NCBI GenBank assembly: GCA_035636095.1
Contig: DASPZU010000012.1
Location: 1-5,391 of the forward strand
From: Gp7-AA10 sp035636095
Lineage (GTDB): Bacteria > Acidobacteriota > Thermoanaerobaculia > Gp7-AA8
DNA: 5,391 nt
Direction of reading: 5' to 3'
The position numbers and the translations under genes were made by a program. The notes beneath the pieces are model-generated. The model saw only the letters and a list, made by a program, of their open reading frames with translations. It was not told where the DNA came from and searched no databases. How positions within the stretch are numbered: the first letter of the stretch is position 1; each line of letters starts with the position of its first letter. Positions 3,458-5,391 of this stretch are shown in pieces.

Positions 3458-5391
3458 ATGCGTCGTGTATCCATTCTCTATGTCCTCTTCGCCCTGCTCG
3501 CGGGAGCGGCAATTGCGGCCGACCCAGCTTGTCCCGCTCCGATCGTCACACCAGGCTCGCGCATCCTTTATCTAGGACCTGCGAGCACCGAGTACAGCGA
3601 CGATCTCCCGGTTCGCGCCCGCCTGGTCGACGAAACCGCGGCGCCCATGGCCGGCCGCGCTCTGGCCTTCACCTTCGGCGGCGAAACGCGCAATGCGACC
3701 ACCGGTGCCGACGGCATTGCCAGCACGACGTTCACGGTAACGGCAACTCCAGGGACGGTTCCTCTTCAGATTTCTTTCGGCGCGACGCAAACCACGGCCA
3801 CGATCCTCGTCGACCGCGATAACACCAGCCTGGCCTATACCGGTTCGATCTTTCTTGCCACGGGCGACGTCACTCTCTCCGCGCGGCTGACGCACGGCGG
3901 CGCCGATCACGCGCCACTTGCGATCGCAAACCGCAACATCGACTTCACGCTGGGGACGCACCTCGCGACCGGCGTCACCGACGCGAATGGTGTCGCGACC
4001 GTCAACGTCACCACCACCGATGCCGAGGTGGGTGGGGGAGTGGTGGTGGTGAGGTTTGCGGGCGACGCGTTCTATCGCGAATCGCAGGACACCCGCACCA
4101 CCTTCGCGCTTCAACGCAGCGCGTTTGTGATCTGGGGCGGCAACGCCGTCAAGCCGGTGATCGGACAGAGCGTCAATTTCTGGGGCGACCAGTGGGCGAA
4201 TCAGGTCACCGGCGGCGATTACGACAGCAATGCTTCGTTCAAGGGCTTCGCTCTTGTCACCAGCGCCACCGACCTTTGTCAGGCTGACGCGCGGACCTCG
4301 CCTGCACCTCTGCTGACTCCCGGATGCTGGGACTCGAAGCCCGGCAATTCCGATCCTCCCCCGCAACTCCCGCGCTACATCAGCGCCATCGTTGCGACAG
4401 CGATCAAAAAGTCGGGCGACATAATTTTCGGGAACATCGCGGCACACGTCGTCCTCGACACCATTGCCACTCCTCCCTACGACAACAATCCGGGCCATCC
4501 CGCCTTCGGAAAAATCGTGGCGGTGATCGACGACGGCGCGAGCCTCTTCCAGCGCCCGATCATCACCACCGCGCTGCAGCAGCCCACGACTCTTGCTCCC
4601 GGGCAATCCTTCGTCGTGCAACTGACGCTGCAAAACAACGGAACCGCCGCTGCCAGCGCTTTGAATGTTCAGGCGAGCTTCAGCGGTGTGACGCCGACCA
4701 CGGCGACCGCCGATCTGGCGTCACTCGCTCCGGCCGAGACGAAGAACTTTGCATTCAACGAACAGCTCGGCGCAATCGCGCAGCGCGGCGCCACCGAGAC
4801 CAGCGACGCGTATCTGAGCCGTCTGGCCGCCGAAGACGGCCGCCTCATCACCTCGCAGACATCGACGCGCTACTCGGATGTTTCTGGCGCGTTTTTCTCG
4901 CCGGTGCTCAGCGTATCGGCGAGCCGGCTGCGCCTTCCGATTCTGTCGATGCGCGTGAGCGGTCCCGGATGCGCTCTCCCGGGCACTCTCCTTCCGTACA
5001 CGATCGCAATCACGAACCTCGGCAGCGCGGCATCGGCGTCCGGCCAGTTGCTGGTGACGCTGCCCGATGGCACGACCACCACGCTGACAGTGCCGGCGAT
5101 CGCGCCGGCCGCGTCGGCAACGCTCAATGTGAGTTGGAGTGTGCCGGTGATCGCAGCGAAAGGAGCGGGCGAAACCGACGCCGCCTATCGCTCGCGCCTC
5201 GCATCATTCGATGGCAGGCCTCTCACATTGAACGCTGCCCTGACATGGATCGACGCCCCCGCGAACCCGTACGGCACGACGACCGCGCAGTTCGTGACGA
5301 TCGAACGCCTTCCGATTCTCTCCATCACGGCCGGAGCGCTTCAGGCTTCGGCGATGCCCGGTCAGACCCTCACCGCAGCGTTCACGATTCA
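3458..5391 (+). CDS. Large exported Ig-like/CARDB-like repeat protein, N-terminal 644 residues (partial)
   Basis: An open frame of 644 codons with no stop before the window ends, preceded by a strong GGAGG site. I do not know its function; architecture suggests a secreted or surface-attached structural or adhesive protein. Residues 1-21 are a signal peptide (MRRVSI, hydrophobic core, AAIAA before DP). Residues about 45-118 and 123-222 are two Ig-like domains of the bacterial Big type, each with the turn T(G/D)A(D/N)G(I/V)A. Residues about 223-367 form a central domain beginning FVIWGGNAVKPVIGQSVNFW, with C274 and C290 possibly paired by a disulfide and a FGNIAAHVVL stretch. From about 366 there are tandem repeats of roughly 125 residues rich in Thr, Ala and Ser. 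They resemble CARDB-type beta-sandwiches (LAPGQSFVVQLTLQNNGTAA). No membrane anchor or sorting signal is visible because the C-terminus is missing. It is transcribed divergently from the peroxiredoxin gene across 105 bp. Confidence 0.9.
   Translation, partial: MRRVSILYVLFALLAGAAIAADPACPAPIVTPGSRILYLGPASTEYSDDLPVRARLVDETAAPMAGRALAFTFGGETRNATTGADGIASTTFTVTATPGTVPLQISFGATQTTATILVDRDNTSLAYTGSIFLATGDVTLSARLTHGGADHAPLAIANRNIDFTLGTHLATGVTDANGVATVNVTTTDAEVGGGVVVVRFAGDAFYRESQDTRTTFALQRSAFVIWGGNAVKPVIGQSVNFWGDQWANQVTGGDYDSNASFKGFALVTSATDLCQADARTSPAPLLTPGCWDSKPGNSDPPPQLPRYISAIVATAIKKSGDIIFGNIAAHVVLDTIATPPYDNNPGHPAFGKIVAVIDDGASLFQRPIITTALQQPTTLAPGQSFVVQLTLQNNGTAAASALNVQASFSGVTPTTATADLASLAPAETKNFAFNEQLGAIAQRGATETSDAYLSRLAAEDGRLITSQTSTRYSDVSGAFFSPVLSVSASRLRLPILSMRVSGPGCALPGTLLPYTIAITNLGSAASASGQLLVTLPDGTTTTLTVPAIAPAASATLNVSWSVPVIAAKGAGETDAAYRSRLASFDGRPLTLNAALTWIDAPANPYGTTTAQFVTIERLPILSITAGALQASAMPGQTLTAAFTI
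4553..5391 (+). repeat. Tandem protein repeats of about 125 residues within the surface protein
   Basis: The landmark RLPILS(M/I) occurs at residues 492 and 617, and the landmark Y(L/R)SRLA(A/S).DGR begins at residues 452 and 577. Both pairs are exactly 125 residues apart. Unit 1 covers about residues 366-491 (opening RPIIT), unit 2 covers 492-616, and unit 3 starts at 617 and is cut by the window end. DNA identity between units is low, so the duplications are old. Confidence 0.7.

Noticed and set aside
4025..4056. G-rich stretch that might form a G-quadruplex
   Set aside because: It has only two runs of three or more G and otherwise GG pairs. It is explained by glycine and valine codons in an Ig-like strand.
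3572..4633. A 353-codon open frame on the minus strand
   Set aside because: It lies fully antisense to the 644-codon plus-strand gene that has a strong ribosome site, signal peptide and recognisable domains. Its arginine- and glycine-rich product shows no family motif.

Overview
The window reads as a chromosomal piece of a GC-rich, diderm-like bacterium. Codons are rich in G/C at the third position, and two proteins carry Sec-type signal peptides. The large secreted Ig-like/CARDB-like repeat protein and the selenocysteine-containing peroxiredoxin suggest an Acidobacteriota-type soil organism. That placement is an inference of low to moderate confidence, since no phylogenetic marker is present.

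Positions 1-2338 (minus strand) hold four genes packed head to tail: a Phd/YefM-like antitoxin, a pol-beta-type nucleotidyltransferase (4-nt ATGA overlap), an Ada-AlkA fusion for alkylation repair (32-nt gap), and the first 53 codons of an Ogt-type O6-alkylguanine-DNA methyltransferase (1-nt TGATG overlap). The only promoter I can support lies in front of the antitoxin gene. It contains a palindrome with the TGTACA core used by YefM-family operators. The toxin-antitoxin-like pair and the repair pair may therefore share a transcript.

Positions 2408-2730 (plus strand) carry the wreck of an ORF6N-domain gene, spread over three frames with two internal deletions. A 31-bp near-perfect palindrome follows at 2732-2762, between convergent genes.

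Positions 2780-3352 (minus strand) hold the best find. This is one secreted AhpC/TSA-family peroxiredoxin whose peroxidatic cysteine codon is an in-frame TGA. The reading frame continues intact for 113 codons beyond it to a TAG stop. A 9-bp perfect stem starts 15 nt downstream of the TGA, as expected for a bacterial SECIS element. An ordinary gene caller would split this gene in two.

Positions 3458-5391 (plus strand) are an open frame of 644 codons running off the window. It encodes a signal peptide, two Ig-like domains, a Trp-rich central domain and tandem repeats of about 125 residues, and is probably an exported surface protein. The 105-bp gap at 3353-3457 separates it from the divergent peroxiredoxin gene. 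I see a good Shine-Dalgarno there but no promoter I would defend.

No tRNA, rRNA, CRISPR array or intact insertion sequence was seen.
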